Origin: Myxococcales bacterium
Lineage (GTDB): Bacteria; Myxococcota_A; Polyangia; Polyangiales; Ga0077539
Assembly: GCA_013298625.1 (NCBI GenBank)
Contig: JAAFIF010000014.1
Coordinates: forward strand, 1 to 64,000
DNA length: 64,000 nt
Direction of reading: 5' to 3'
Under the pieces are notes generated by a model that had not been told where the DNA came from, did no database searches, and worked only from the letters and a program-made list of their open reading frames with translations. Shown piece by piece: positions 36,079 through 46,200 of the stretch. The position numbers were made by a program, and so were the translations under genes. Positions within the stretch are counted from its first letter, which is position 1; every line of letters starts with the position of its first letter.

Positions 36079-37137
36079 ATGGACGTGACGCGGCGTAGCG
36101 TGGAGACGAGCTCGATTGCAGCGAGCGCAACGGAGAGCGAAGGCGCGGCGGACAACGAGGCGGTGTTCGCGCGGTGGGCGAGAGAGATGGTGCGCTCGCT
36201 GCGGGGGCCGCGGTCGGCGCGGGCGTTCAGCGGGATGCTGGGCTTCAAGAGCGACGTGGTCTCGCGCTGGGAGAGCGGCGCGCGCGACGTGCTCGCGGCG
36301 GATGTCTTTCGGGCGATCGCGCTCGACGGGCACTCTCCGTGGGAGCGCGTGCGTCGCTTCGACGGCACCGTCGGGGCCGCGGTCGAGGCGGATCGCGGGA
36401 CCGAGCACGAGCGGCTGGCTGCGCTGCTGCGCGCGCTGTGCGAGCACCGCTCGACGGCGTCGATCGCGACGGCGCTGGGCCTCTCGGCGCGCTCGGCGGA
36501 CCGGCTGTTGACGGGCGAGTTCAAGGTTCGCTTGTCGACGCTGCTGTTGCTCGTCGAAGAGGTCTCGGGCCGCGCCGTTGATTTCGTGGTCACGATGCTC
36601 GACGGGCAGCTGAGCCCGACGCTGCGCGCGTGGACGGGGCAGCGAAGGACGCACCAGCAGGCGTCGGTGGAGGTTCCGCTGGCCGAGGCGGTGTTGGCGT
36701 TGATGCGCAGCGAGCGATGGAAGCAGCGAGGGCTCGACGACGCGCAGTGGCTCGCCGAGCGGCTGCTGCTCCCGCGCGAAGAGATGCAGCGGACGCTCGA
36801 CGCGCTGGTCGAGCGCAAGGTGCTCGAGCGCAAGGGCGACCGGCACGAGGCCAACGCCGTCGCGCACGTGGATTTGAGCATCGTGGACGGCGGCCGCGAG
36901 ACGTCGAAGTTTTGGTTTCGCGAGGCCGCGCGCCGCAGCGAGCTCTTGCCGCAGCCGCACCTCGGGTGGCTCGTGTACGGGACCACGCAGGCCAACTCCA
37001 GGCGGATCTACGCGACGCTGCGCCGCGCGTACCAAGAGGTCTTGGACATCCTGCGCGAAGGCGCGCCGAGCGAGCGCGTCGAGCTGCTCACGCTCGGGAT
37101 CTTCGCGCTCGACGGAGAGCCGCTGGACCTGACCTAA
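36079..37137 (+). CDS. HTH regulator with helical C-terminal domain, copy 2
   Basis: A 352-residue paralog of the preceding gene, aligned over its full length. Shared stretches include GFKSDVVSRWE, GHSPWERVRRFD, LCEHRSTA, GLSARSADRLL and LGWLVYGTTQANSRRIYATLRRAYQE (fragments). AAGGAG stands three bases before the ATG. The pair arose by tandem duplication and may form heterodimers. A strong hairpin directly follows the stop. Confidence 0.7.
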   Translation: MDVTRRSVETSSIAASATESEGAADNEAVFARWAREMVRSLRGPRSARAFSGMLGFKSDVVSRWESGARDVLAADVFRAIALDGHSPWERVRRFDGTVGAAVEADRGTEHERLAALLRALCEHRSTASIATALGLSARSADRLLTGEFKVRLSTLLLLVEEVSGRAVDFVVTMLDGQLSPTLRAWTGQRRTHQQASVEVPLAEAVLALMRSERWKQRGLDDAQWLAERLLLPREEMQRTLDALVERKVLERKGDRHEANAVAHVDLSIVDGGRETSKFWFREAARRSELLPQPHLGWLVYGTTQANSRRIYATLRRAYQEVLDILREGAPSERVELLTLGIFALDGEPLDLT

Positions 37138-37187
37138 ACCACTACCGCGACGGGGTTCGTAGTTTTCCGAGTGCGCGGCAGTGGTTT
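37136..37187 (+). terminator. Terminator-like hairpin after the second HTH gene
   Basis: AAACCACTACCGCG and CGCGGCAGTGGTTT pair over 14 bases with one mismatch and a 24-base loop. The stem begins inside the stop codon region and its 3' arm ends in TTT. It should end transcription of the HTH gene pair. Confidence 0.6.
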
Positions 37188-37418
37188 GCCTTGATTTCAA
37201 CGGTCTTTCGATCACCTGTCCCGCTCCGCGCGTCTTCGACGCTCGTCGCGGGCGCGGTATAGACGCCAGTTGCGACAGGGGATCGCGACGCGCTGGCATC
37301 GTACCTGGGAGTAATTTTCTCCACTCGACCGCTGTCGTCGGTGCGTGTAGTTGTGGCTTCGCTGTCGCAGTCGCGACGGGTTCGTTCGAGCGCTCCGTGC
37401 GCTGTTCTGGAGGATCCA

Positions 37419-38783
37419 ATGTCGAAGCTCGCTCGTGTCGGTCGCTCGCTGTTGCTCGTCGCGGGGCTGTCTGCAATGGCCTCGCAGGGGTGTGCTCCGG
37501 CAGAGCCAGACGCGGGCGAGACCGCGGGCGACGAAGTGCGCGCGGCGGACGCGTGGCGCGTGCTGGTCGGGCATTGGGAGGCGGTCTCGTCGACGGGCTC
37601 GATCCGCGCGATGGACCTGCACAGCTCGTACACCGAGCGGGGGCGACGGCTGTTCGTGCGCGGCGCGAGCGGTGAGTATTCGGGCTGGTATTCTGCTGGT
37701 GAAACCACGGTCAGCCTGTGGAAGGGCAACGCGGTCGAGAGCTACTGGTACGCGCGCTCGGGCGAGCAGCTCACGCTCACGCGAGGCGGGGTCACGCAGC
37801 GGTTTCGTCGCGTGAGCACCAGCGTCGAGACGCCGTGCGGCGCGACGCCCAACTACGCGATGGCGCTGCCGACGAGCTTTCAACCCGCGTCGTGGGCGCG
37901 CTCGATCGCGTCGCGCGCGGTGATCTTGCAGGGCGAAGCGCGGCACCGCGGGCACGACGTGTTCGTGCGCGAGGGCGAGGCGCAGTGGGCGATCGCGAAG
38001 TTCGCGTACGGCGCGGCGGACGCGGATTTGAAGGGCGAGTCGGTGGACATGTTCGTCTCGCGCAGCGGCGGGGCGTGGGAGTCGCTGGGCACATCGGTGA
38101 CGACGGACGACGCCGAGCACGCGACGGTCGCCGGCGTGGCCGACGACGGTGGCCGGGTGTTCTTCGAGATCCCCGCGGCGCGGCGGTTGGGCGTGGGGCT
38201 GCACCGCGTGCACTTCGTCGTGCGCGGCGATCGCACGGTGGCGGACGCGTACATCCACGTGCTGCCAGCGAACGCGCGCTTCGCGGTGACCGACGTGGAC
38301 GGGACGATCACCGAGAGCGAAAACGCGCAGGTGCTCGACGTGCTGCTGCGTCGCTCGCCCGCGGCGCACCCGGGCGCTCCAGAGGCGCTGCGGGCGCTCT
38401 CGCAGCGCGGGTACGCGATCTTCTACCTCACGGCGCGGCCCGACTGGCTGCGGGCGCGCACGCACGAGTGGCTGCGCGAGCGCGGGTTTCCCGAGGGCGT
38501 GGTGCACACGACGCTGTCGTTTACGGGCGCGTTCAATGGGCCGGCACAAGAATTCAAGAGCGCTGAGCTCGCCGCGGCGAGGGCGATCTTCAACCGCGCT
38601 CCGGACTTCGCGTTCGGCAATCGAGCGAGCGACGTGGCGGCGTATTCGAGCGTCAACGTGGCCGCGGGGCGCGCGTACTACTACCGGTTCGACGGCGACG
38701 TCGGCGCCGGCGTGCACCACGACGACTACCGCACGTTGGTCGACGGGCTCGCGGCCGCCCCTGCGGCGTGCGCGCTGCGCTGA
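37419..38783 (+). CDS. Secreted lipoprotein with lipin-type LNS2 (HAD phosphatase) domain
   Basis: A 454-residue protein. The signal ends in SAMASQGC, a possible lipobox, and GGAGG precedes the ATG at 37419. The first 270 residues are strand-rich and of unknown family. From about residue 285, FAVTDVDGTITESENAQVL carries the DxDxT phosphatase motif, and GYAIFYLTARPDWLRART and FAFGNRASDVAAY continue the LNS2 order of lipins, HAD-type phosphatidate phosphatases. Both Asp residues of the catalytic motif are present. Export of a lipin-like phosphatase is unusual; a substrate at the envelope or outside the cell is implied. No partner genes are adjacent. Confidence 0.82.
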   Translation: MSKLARVGRSLLLVAGLSAMASQGCAPAEPDAGETAGDEVRAADAWRVLVGHWEAVSSTGSIRAMDLHSSYTERGRRLFVRGASGEYSGWYSAGETTVSLWKGNAVESYWYARSGEQLTLTRGGVTQRFRRVSTSVETPCGATPNYAMALPTSFQPASWARSIASRAVILQGEARHRGHDVFVREGEAQWAIAKFAYGAADADLKGESVDMFVSRSGGAWESLGTSVTTDDAEHATVAGVADDGGRVFFEIPAARRLGVGLHRVHFVVRGDRTVADAYIHVLPANARFAVTDVDGTITESENAQVLDVLLRRSPAAHPGAPEALRALSQRGYAIFYLTARPDWLRARTHEWLRERGFPEGVVHTTLSFTGAFNGPAQEFKSAELAAARAIFNRAPDFAFGNRASDVAAYSSVNVAAGRAYYYRFDGDVGAGVHHDDYRTLVDGLAAAPAACALR

Positions 38784-38823
38784 GCGATCGGCCTCCCTCG
38801 CGCATTCGCGGTCGCTACACGAA

Positions 38824-39204
38824 TCAGGTGCAGCCTGCCGGGGTCGAGGTCGTCCCGCCGCCGCAGGTGAGGTTGCACGTGCCGCCGGAGATGCACTGGG
38901 CGGTGCACGCGCCGTTGCAGGTGATGTTGCAGGTGCCCGCCGAGCAGTTGACCGTCGACCCGGCGCCGACGGTCACGGTGCACGACGTGCCGCCGCACTC
39001 GACGCTGGAGTTCGCGCCGGTCTTGCCCGTGCACGTCGAGCCCGCCGCGCAGTTGAACGAGCTCATCGCGCTCGAGCGGTCACCGAAGTCGCACGTGGCG
39101 CTGGACGGACAGGCGCAGCTGTTGCCCGCGCACACGTTGGGCGAGCAGCCGACGAGCGACGAGAGAGCGAGCGCGAAGCCCAAGAGAGCAGTGCGAAGCG
39201 TCAT
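38824..39204 (-). CDS. Small Cys-rich lipoprotein
   Basis: A 126-residue protein. The signal ends with LSSLVGC, a clear lipobox. The rest has about fifteen cysteines spaced in short Thr/Ser/Gly-rich segments such as CAAGSTCTGK, CTVTVGAGSTVNC and CNITCNGACTAQC. The last pattern recalls a short right-handed beta-helix stack with Cys at each turn. Function unknown. I start at the ATG at 39204 (MTLRTALLG). Confidence 0.65.
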   Translation of the reverse strand: MTLRTALLGFALALSSLVGCSPNVCAGNSCACPSSATCDFGDRSSAMSSFNCAAGSTCTGKTGANSSVECGGTSCTVTVGAGSTVNCSAGTCNITCNGACTAQCISGGTCNLTCGGGTTSTPAGCT

Positions 39205-39525
39205 GAATGTGATTCCTTTCGATACGGATATGAAGGCGTCGAGCCGCGCTCCGAACACGGAGACCGCGCGCGGAGTTGGGATCGACTTCGAATGCTACTC
39301 GCGCCGTGTGAGAACCTTCCCTGCATCGGCGCACAGCTGGATCGGTCTGAAAAAATCCAGCGTGGATCCGAAGTGTGCCGACGCTGCGGCGCGGCCCCGT
39401 TCGTACACGAAACGACTGTTCGAAGTCTCGGGCGACCGCGCGCGGAGTTTGCGCAGAATGGACAGCACCTGAGACGCAACTGGCGCGAACGCAATTCGTG
39501 CACTCGTCGCGCGAATTGGTAAACG
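39205..39525. other. 321-bp noncoding region
   Basis: This gap lies between two minus-strand genes. It must carry the promoter for the small lipoprotein at 38824-39204 and the 3' end of the gene at 39526. Apart from the hairpin at 39493-39517 I see no gene or RNA structure. Reading frames here have no ribosome site or normal codon use. Confidence 0.5.
39493..39517 (-). terminator. Terminator-like hairpin after the gene at 39526
   Basis: AATTCGTGC and GCGCGAATT form a 9-bp stem (one G-T pair) with a 7-base loop, eight bases past the stop of the upstream gene. No T run follows on the minus strand, so activity is uncertain. Confidence 0.35.
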
Positions 39526-41628
39526 TCAGCGGCAGGTGGCGACCGCGGTCGTCGTGAACGTCCCGCCTGGGCCCGTCGCGGTGAATCGGCACGACAGCCC
39601 CGAGGGAGCCGTGACGCCCAAGCCTGGAAAGGTCCGAGTGACGCCGTCTGGGCAGTCGAGGGCGACGGGGCCGGCGCCGCAGTCGGCGGTGCACGTGGCG
39701 GCGTTGCGGCAGTTCCATTCGCCGGTGGTCGTGCCGGGGCACACGACGGACGGCGGGTTCATTTGCACTGTGCACGTGGGGGGAGGGGTGCACGACGCGG
39801 CCGCGGTGACGGTGCTCGAACCGCCTGGTCCCGTCGCGGTGAACTGACACGAGAGCCCGCCGACGGGGACCGTGAGCGGCGCCGAGCCGGGCACTCCGCT
39901 CGGGCACGGGAAATCGTAGACCATTCCGTTGCACACGGCGCGGCACGTCGACGAATTGCTGCACGTCCACGACGCCGTCGACTGCGCTCCGCACACGACG
40001 GAGTTGGGCGTGAACTGCACCGTGCACGCAGGGGGAGGAACACAGGACGCGCTCGCCATCACGGTGCTCGAACCGCCCGGTCCCGTCGCGGTGAACTGAC
40101 ACGAGAGCCCGCCGACGGGGACCGTGAGCGGCGCCGAGCCGGGCACTCCGCTCGGGCACGGAAAGTCGTAGACCATTCCGTTGCACACCGCCCGGCACGT
40201 CGACGAATTGCTGCACGTCCACGACGCCGTCGACTGCGCTCCGCACACGACGGAGTTGGGCGTGAACTGCACTGTGCACGCGGGCGGCGGGCTGCACGAG
40301 GCGGCGACGCGCTGCGTGCTTCGTCCGAGGGGCCCGATCCCAGTGAAATCGCAGATGAGCCCGCCGGTGTCCACGCGGAGCTCGACGCTCTCCATCACGC
40401 CGTTGGTGCAGGGCCAGGCGTACATCATTCCGTTGCAGACCGCCTCGCAGCGGGTGACGTCGGTGCAGCGCCACGACGCCGTGGTGTTCGTCCCGCACGC
40501 GACGGCGCTCGGCGAGAGGGCCACGGTGCACGCAGGCGGCGCGAGGCACTCGCCGTTGATGCACTGCTGCGCGGCGCTGCACGCGCGGCCGCACGCGCCG
40601 CAGTGGGCGCTGTTGGTCCTCGTGTCGATGCAAAACGACGCGCCGTTCACCACGCACTCGCGGTTCGGCGCAGAGCAAGTGCTCGAGCACTGCGAGCTCG
40701 TGCAGAGCTGGCCCACGGTGCACGCGGCCCCGCAGCGCCCGCAGTGCAGCGGGCTCGACGTCGTGTCGACGCACGCGCCGTCGCAGCGGGTCTGCCCCGC
40801 CAGGCACTCGACGCACGGGCTCGCGCCGCAGCAGCCGTCGCCCGCGACGTCCATGCACGCGGGCTCTCCCTGGCAGACGGTCTCGCCCATCGAGCAGCAG
40901 CCGTCGCCCGGCAGAGCGCTGCAATCGCTGGGGCAAGTGCACGCGGTCTCGCCGTTCGAGCACAGGCCGTCGTTGCATCGCGCGGCGGTCGGCCCGCCGT
41001 CCATCGACGCGTCACGGGGAGAGGCGACGCCCGCGTCGATCGGGACTTGAATGGGTGTGACTGTAATCGAGTCGCACTCGCCGCGGTCGCCGCACGTGAG
41101 GCCGCGCTCTTCGCACGCGCGCTGAACAGTGCACCCAGCGGCGGTGCGGCACGCGGTGCTCGTGGCGGCGCAGCTCGTGCGGAGGTGCATTCGGTGCGAG
41201 AGCACGAGACCTTCGACGAAGCGAAATCGCGCGCGGCGGCGCAGGGTGTGAGCGACGCCTTGCACTTCGACGAGCACGTCGACCTCGCCGTTGCGGGGCC
41301 CTCCCTCGGCGGGCACGATCACCACGGAGCCCGGCCATCGCGCGGTGGGGTCGTCGCTGCTGCGATAGAGCGGTCGGGTGAACAGCGGCGCGCTGGGTGA
41401 GGCCCCGCCGTCGACGGTCGCCGCGTCGCTGGTGGGCATCGCGCCCGATGCGGTGACCCACACGCGAAGGATGGCGAGGCCGCCGCGGTCGGCGTCGGTG
41501 TCGATGGAGAGTTCGACGCCGGTCGCGCTGCGCGTGCAAGAAGAGAGCGATCCGAGCGAGAGCGCGAGCAGCGCGAAGAGCCGCGGACGAACGAGCGCGT
41601 GTGCGGCGCGTGGGCGGTGCTCGGGCAT
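39526..41628 (-). CDS. Secreted multi-module Cys-rich protein with C-terminal six-Cys repeats
   Basis: A 700-residue exported lipoprotein. The signal ends with LGSLSSC. The next 125 residues start with VELSIDTDADRGGLAILRVWV and look like a beta-sandwich, also present in the gene at 48568. Cys-rich short modules follow (GDGCCSMGETVC, CGRCGAACTVGQLC, CGACGRACSAAQQC). The last 340 residues are four modules of about 84 residues, each with six cysteines and the end core SCQFTATGPGGS. The two central modules are almost identical. I start at the ATG at 41628. It follows a gene with the same modules by eight bases, so they are one operon. Confidence 0.75.
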   Translation of the reverse strand: MPEHRPRAAHALVRPRLFALLALSLGSLSSCTRSATGVELSIDTDADRGGLAILRVWVTASGAMPTSDAATVDGGASPSAPLFTRPLYRSSDDPTARWPGSVVIVPAEGGPRNGEVDVLVEVQGVAHTLRRRARFRFVEGLVLSHRMHLRTSCAATSTACRTAAGCTVQRACEERGLTCGDRGECDSITVTPIQVPIDAGVASPRDASMDGGPTAARCNDGLCSNGETACTCPSDCSALPGDGCCSMGETVCQGEPACMDVAGDGCCGASPCVECLAGQTRCDGACVDTTSSPLHCGRCGAACTVGQLCTSSQCSSTCSAPNRECVVNGASFCIDTRTNSAHCGACGRACSAAQQCINGECLAPPACTVALSPSAVACGTNTTASWRCTDVTRCEAVCNGMMYAWPCTNGVMESVELRVDTGGLICDFTGIGPLGRSTQRVAASCSPPPACTVQFTPNSVVCGAQSTASWTCSNSSTCRAVCNGMVYDFPCPSGVPGSAPLTVPVGGLSCQFTATGPGGSSTVMASASCVPPPACTVQFTPNSVVCGAQSTASWTCSNSSTCRAVCNGMVYDFPCPSGVPGSAPLTVPVGGLSCQFTATGPGGSSTVTAAASCTPPPTCTVQMNPPSVVCPGTTTGEWNCRNAATCTADCGAGPVALDCPDGVTRTFPGLGVTAPSGLSCRFTATGPGGTFTTTAVATCR
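39529..40530 (-). repeat. Four 252-bp tandem modules, central pair nearly identical
   Basis: The repeat period is 252 bp (84 codons), measured from the GGTGCTCGAA at 39811 to the same string at 40063. The copies at about 39811-40062 and 40063-40310 differ at only a few bases, which indicates recent duplication or gene conversion. The outer copies are more diverged. Confidence 0.8.
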
Positions 41629-41636
41629 GATTGGGC

Positions 41637-43166
41637 TCAGCGGCAGGCGGCGGTGACGGTGGTGTTGTACGTGCCGCCAGGGCCCGTGGCGGTGAAGCGA
41701 CACGAGGCGCCCGGTGCGTTGACGGCGAGGCCAGGCGCAGTTTGCAGCACGCCGTCCGGGCACATGAGCGGAATCACTCCGCCGCCGCAATCAGCGCTGC
41801 ACGAGGTCGCGCCGCGGCAGGTCCACTCGCCCGTCGTCGTGCCGGGGCACGTCACTGCGTTGGGGTTCAGTCGCACGGTGCACGTCGGGGGCGCGGTGCA
41901 CGTCGCGGCCACGGTGGTGTTGAACGTCCCGCCCGCGCCCGTCGCGCTGAAGCGACAGCTCAGACCGCCCACGGGGACCATGAGGCCTGGGACGGTTTGC
42001 GTCATGCCATCGGGGCACGGGACGGGCATCGGGCCGCTGCCGCAATCGGCGGTGCACGATGTTGCGCCGCGGCAGGTCCACTCGCCGGTGGTGGTGGCGC
42101 CGCACGCGACCATGCTGGGTGTCAACCGAACGGTGCACGTCGGGGGCGTGATGCACGATGCGGTGACGGTGGTGTTGTACGTCCCGCCAGGGCCCGTGGC
42201 GGTGAAGCGACACGAGGCGCCTGGCGCGTTGACGGGCAGGCCGGGCGCGGTTTGCAGCACGCCATCCGGGCACATGAGCGGAATCACTCCGCCGCCGCAA
42301 TCAGCGCTGCACGAGGTCGCGCCGCGGCAGGTCCACTCGCCCGTCGTCGTGCCGGGGCACGAGACCGCCGTGGGGTTCAATCGCACGGTGCACGAGGGCG
42401 CGTCCGAGCACGTGGCGTTGAGCGTCGTGGTGAACGTCCCGCCCGGGCCCGTCGCGGTGAATCGACAGGACAGCCCGGGGTTGTTGACGACCAAATCGCG
42501 GACGGTCTCGATCATTCCTTCGCGACAGCTGAGCGGGATGGGGCCCGTTCCGCAGTCGGCGCTGCAGGTGGTCGCGCCGACGCACGTCCAGTCGGCGCTC
42601 GTCGTCGAGCCGCACGGAACGTTGTTGGGGTTGAACCGCGCCGTGCACCGCGGGGGCGAGACGCAGCGGCGCGCGACGCACGAGTCGGTCCCTCCGCACG
42701 CGTCTCCACAGCCGCCGCAGTGCTGCGGATCGCTGGTGACGTCCACGCACACCGTGGCTCCGCCGACGACGCATCGCTGCCTCGGCGCAGCGCAGTCCGC
42801 CGTGCACGTCCCGCTGTTGCACGCGAGGCCCATCGCGCACGCGCGGCCGCAGGCGCCGCAGTGAGCGCTGTTGCTCTGCGTGTCGACGCAGCTCGCGCCG
42901 CACATGCGTTGGCCGAGCGGGCACGTTGTCATCATTCCGCTGTCGGGGAGGCTCGCGTCGGGCTGCGGCGACGCGTCGACCATCGGGCTCGCGTCGGGCT
43001 GCGAGGCGACGTCGGGCATCGAAGAAACGTCGGGCATCGACGAGTCCGTGCGGGTCGGGCCCGCGTCGCCGCCGTCGCGAACGGAGGGCTCGACGCTTCC
43101 GCCACAGCCTGCGACGGCCGCGGCGAGCAAGAGCGAAAGAGAAGAAGCGCGAGGGAGTGAGGTCAT
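41637..43166 (-). CDS. Secreted Cys-rich lipoprotein with four six-Cys repeats
   Basis: A 509-residue lipoprotein, lipobox AAAVAGC. An Asp/Pro/Ser-rich linker of 55 residues follows, then two Cys-rich modules (CGACGRACAMGLACNSGTC, CGGCGDACGGTDSC), then four modules of about 85 residues with core CTVRLNPTAV, GEWTCRGATSC, SCRFTATGPGGT. They are the same family as those in the gene at 39526 and look like Ig-like beta-sandwiches held by disulfides (inference). GGGAG is placed well for the ATG at 43166; the ATG at 43175 is an alternative. It likely belongs to the transcript running from 47536 down to 39526. Confidence 0.75.
   Translation of the reverse strand: MTSLPRASSLSLLLAAAVAGCGGSVEPSVRDGGDAGPTRTDSSMPDVSSMPDVASQPDASPMVDASPQPDASLPDSGMMTTCPLGQRMCGASCVDTQSNSAHCGACGRACAMGLACNSGTCTADCAAPRQRCVVGGATVCVDVTSDPQHCGGCGDACGGTDSCVARRCVSPPRCTARFNPNNVPCGSTTSADWTCVGATTCSADCGTGPIPLSCREGMIETVRDLVVNNPGLSCRFTATGPGGTFTTTLNATCSDAPSCTVRLNPTAVSCPGTTTGEWTCRGATSCSADCGGGVIPLMCPDGVLQTAPGLPVNAPGASCRFTATGPGGTYNTTVTASCITPPTCTVRLTPSMVACGATTTGEWTCRGATSCTADCGSGPMPVPCPDGMTQTVPGLMVPVGGLSCRFSATGAGGTFNTTVAATCTAPPTCTVRLNPNAVTCPGTTTGEWTCRGATSCSADCGGGVIPLMCPDGVLQTAPGLAVNAPGASCRFTATGPGGTYNTTVTAACR
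41640..42650 (-). repeat. Four 255-bp tandem six-Cys modules
   Basis: The period is about 255 bp. The first and third copies from the 3' end are near-identical at the DNA level (CACATGAGCG at 41761 and 42271, 510 bp apart), while the copy between them is more diverged. That order suggests duplication of a two-module unit or gene conversion. Confidence 0.75.
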
Positions 43167-43229
43167 TGCTCGCATGCTCCCACGAATCGGGAGCATCCAT
43201 GCGCGCCACCTGCGTCCGAGCGCTGTCGA

Positions 43230-46200
43230 CTACGCGCGTCGACGCGAGCGAGCGGTCGCGATCGCGGCGAGCGCCGCGAGGACCGTGAGCGCAGCGGCAG
43301 GGGCGTTGGGCGCAGAGCGCGACGGGACGCGGCAGCCGCAGCCACCAGCGCTCGATCCACCACCAGCGTCGTTGGCGGCGTCCATCGAGGCCGCGTCTGC
43401 CGTCGCGCCAGCGTCGGCGCCTGCGTCGGAGGGCACGCCCGTGTCGGTCACCGAGGCGTCGTCGCTCGCGTCGCTGCCAGCGTCGACGGCGGTGGAGCCG
43501 CGCACGAATCGAACGCCGTCCGAGAGGGTCTCGACGCTCGCGACGCCGCCGGCGCCGATGGCGCGGACGGCGAAGAGATAGCGGGTGCCGTCGACGAGAC
43601 CTTCGTTCCAGAACGCGGTGGTGTTGGTGGTGCGGATGAAGGGGCCGTCTTCGGGGCGAACGCCGCGCGAGACGGGCGAGCCGCTCGCGGTGAACAGCGC
43701 CCACTCGTACGCGGTGGCGCCCATGACCGGCGCCCATACAGCTTCGAGCGACGTGCCGACGCGCTCGTCGACGTCCATCGCGGGGACGCGCGGCGGGTCG
43801 GTGTCGTTCACGAACGAGGGCGCAGGAAACGTCTCTGTGTCGATTCCGTGCAGGAATCCGTCAGCGCTGCTCACGACGATCTCGTCGGTCCCGTCCGCGT
43901 CGGTGTCCGCGAAGATGGCCTCGCCGACGGGGGCGCGAAAGTTCATCGCCCAGCGCACGTTCGGCGTGGCCGAGCACGCGTCGAGCGCATAGAGGTAGCC
44001 TTCGCTGCTTCCGACGACGAACGCCGGCGTCATCGTGGCCGATCCCGTGATCGACGGCGTCGCGTTGACGTTGGTGAGCAATCCTGGCGCGGCCACCGAC
44101 GCGCGCAGCTCGATTTCGCTCTCGAACGCCCGTCCTTGCGCGAGAGGAACGTCGAACACGATCGCGCCGGTGGTGGCGTTGGTCACGACGACGCGGGGCG
44201 AGGTCGAGACGGCTTGCGCGTAGCGCAGGCCGTCGGGGCACTGAACGACGGCGCCGAAGCAGTTCGAAGGGCTGCCGAGCGGATACGTGGTGTTGCTCCA
44301 GCTCCACTGCGCGGCGGGGACGTAGTTCATCATGGCGTCGCGCTCGAGGCGGATTCCCTCGACGCGCGCGTAGGCGCCGCCGGTGATGAACTGCGTCGCG
44401 CCAGCGCGTCCCGCGGTGATCACGTTCATCTGCGGGTACGTCGCGAGGCCCTGGCCGAGCGCCGCGCCGCTGTCACCGTTGACGAGGTAGAGCACGGCGG
44501 CTTGCTCGAACATGAAGTCGTCGCGCATGTCGCCGGTGATGTCGTAGGCAGAGATGTACCCGAGTCCGCTGCCTGCGAAGCGCGTGGGAGGCGTGGCGAA
44601 GAGCCGGTCGCCGCGCGCAGAGAAGACGTAGGCGCGAGAGTTTCCGTCGCCCGAGTTGGCGGCGACGACCGAGAGCCGCACGCCCCCAGGGCCCGCGAGC
44701 GGAACCACGTCGCCATAGACGCTCTCGGTGCTCGTGTCCGGGATGAACCGCGAGAAGATCGAGCTCGTCCCGTCGGCGCGACGCGCGTTGACCGTCCCGA
44801 ACTGCCCGGACAATCGCGTGTCCGTGACGGCGACGATGTCCTTCGCGCCGTCTCCGTCCACGTCGATGATGTTGGGCGCAGCTGCGCCGGCCCAGCGCCA
44901 CGCGACCTCGGGCGGCCGCACGCGCGTCGCGGTGGCGGCGTCGAGCCTGAGCAGCTCGCGCTGCGAGTTGACCATGAGGATCGAGTCGCCGCGGCCGTCG
45001 AGTCTGCTGGCGACGGGCGCCGCGAACGAACCGCATCCGCCGCTGTAATACCCGCCAAAACGCACGCCTGGCAGCGGCACTTCGCTGGTCCCGAGGTTGC
45101 GCGGCGCGAGCTGTCGATCGAGCACGACCATCACGCCGTCCGAGCGCGAGAGCAGCAGCCCATCGCCCATCGCCGAGAGGTTCTGCTGCGGTTGAACGGC
45201 GCCGACGGTGAGCCCCGCGCCGAGGTCGAGCTCGTTGAGCCGGACGGCCGCGCCCTCTTCGCGAATGTTGTACGAGACGATGCGCTGGCCGCTGTTGGTC
45301 GAGACGAGCAGCGCGCGGTGCGTCCCGTCCGCTTCGGGCACGGTGACGATCGAGCTGTCCGCGTAGCCGCGCTGTCTTCTCGTGATGTTGCTGAAGTTGA
45401 CGACGTCGGCGTTGGCGATGACGAACGCGGGGGTCGTCGCGACGAAGCCTCCCATGGGCGCGCCGGCGAACGTCGTGAAGCGATAGCCTTCGAGGCTCGT
45501 CCCGCGCTTGACCAAGATGGTCAGCGGCAGGCCGGGGCCTGTGTCGATGATGCCCGCGATGGTGGCGCCGTTGATCCTCGCGACGACCGTTCCGTCGCTG
45601 CTGCGTCGGATGAGGGTCGAGGGACCCATGCCTTGGACGTCGAAGGTCGAGGTGACCTCTGCGCGACCATCGCGATCGAGGTCGACCGCGCCGTAGTCCA
45701 CGAACCGGTGCGTGTCGTTGGCGAGCGAAGGGACGCCGCTGCGCCAGCGCACCCTGAGCCGCTGCGCTTGGGGGCGCGCGGGGTCGTAGTCGAGTACGAA
45801 CACCGTGCGCGAGTTGATGGCGGGCGCGTAGTTGTTGTTGGTGTACCCGACGAGCTCGGTCCGTCGGTCGCCGTCGAGGTCGACTGGGTCTGACGAGAAC
45901 GAGCCGTACGGCAGCGAAAATCCAAGCGGATAGCCGTTTTGCAGGGCCGCGTCCCCCGACGAGATCTTCTGCCCTGTGGTTCCGTCGAAGAGCCACACGC
46001 GATCGGACGAGTACGCGAGGATGTCCGGCCGCCCGTCGTCGGTCATGTCCGCGATGGCGTCGTAGTAGCCGCACACGTAGTCGCGTCCGCGCTCGAGCTG
46101 CCAGAGGCGGGTGCTCATGTCTTCGACGCCCGAGCCGAAGCCGCGACCGAAGGTGTACGCGTAGGCGAAGTCTCCTCGCTGGCCGACGGAGCCGCAGTTT

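Noticed and set aside
39205-39503. Minus-strand ORF of about 100 codons in the gap between two lipoprotein genes
   Set aside because: No ribosome site, Arg/Ser-rich composition and it runs into the start of a real gene.
39529-42650. Transposon or IS repeats because of near-identical copies
   Set aside because: The copies are in-frame protein modules with no terminal inverted repeats or transposase.
43848-45893. Plus-strand open frame of 681 codons opposite the FG-GAP gene
   Set aside because: Antisense shadow; the FG-GAP repeats on the other strand are unambiguous.
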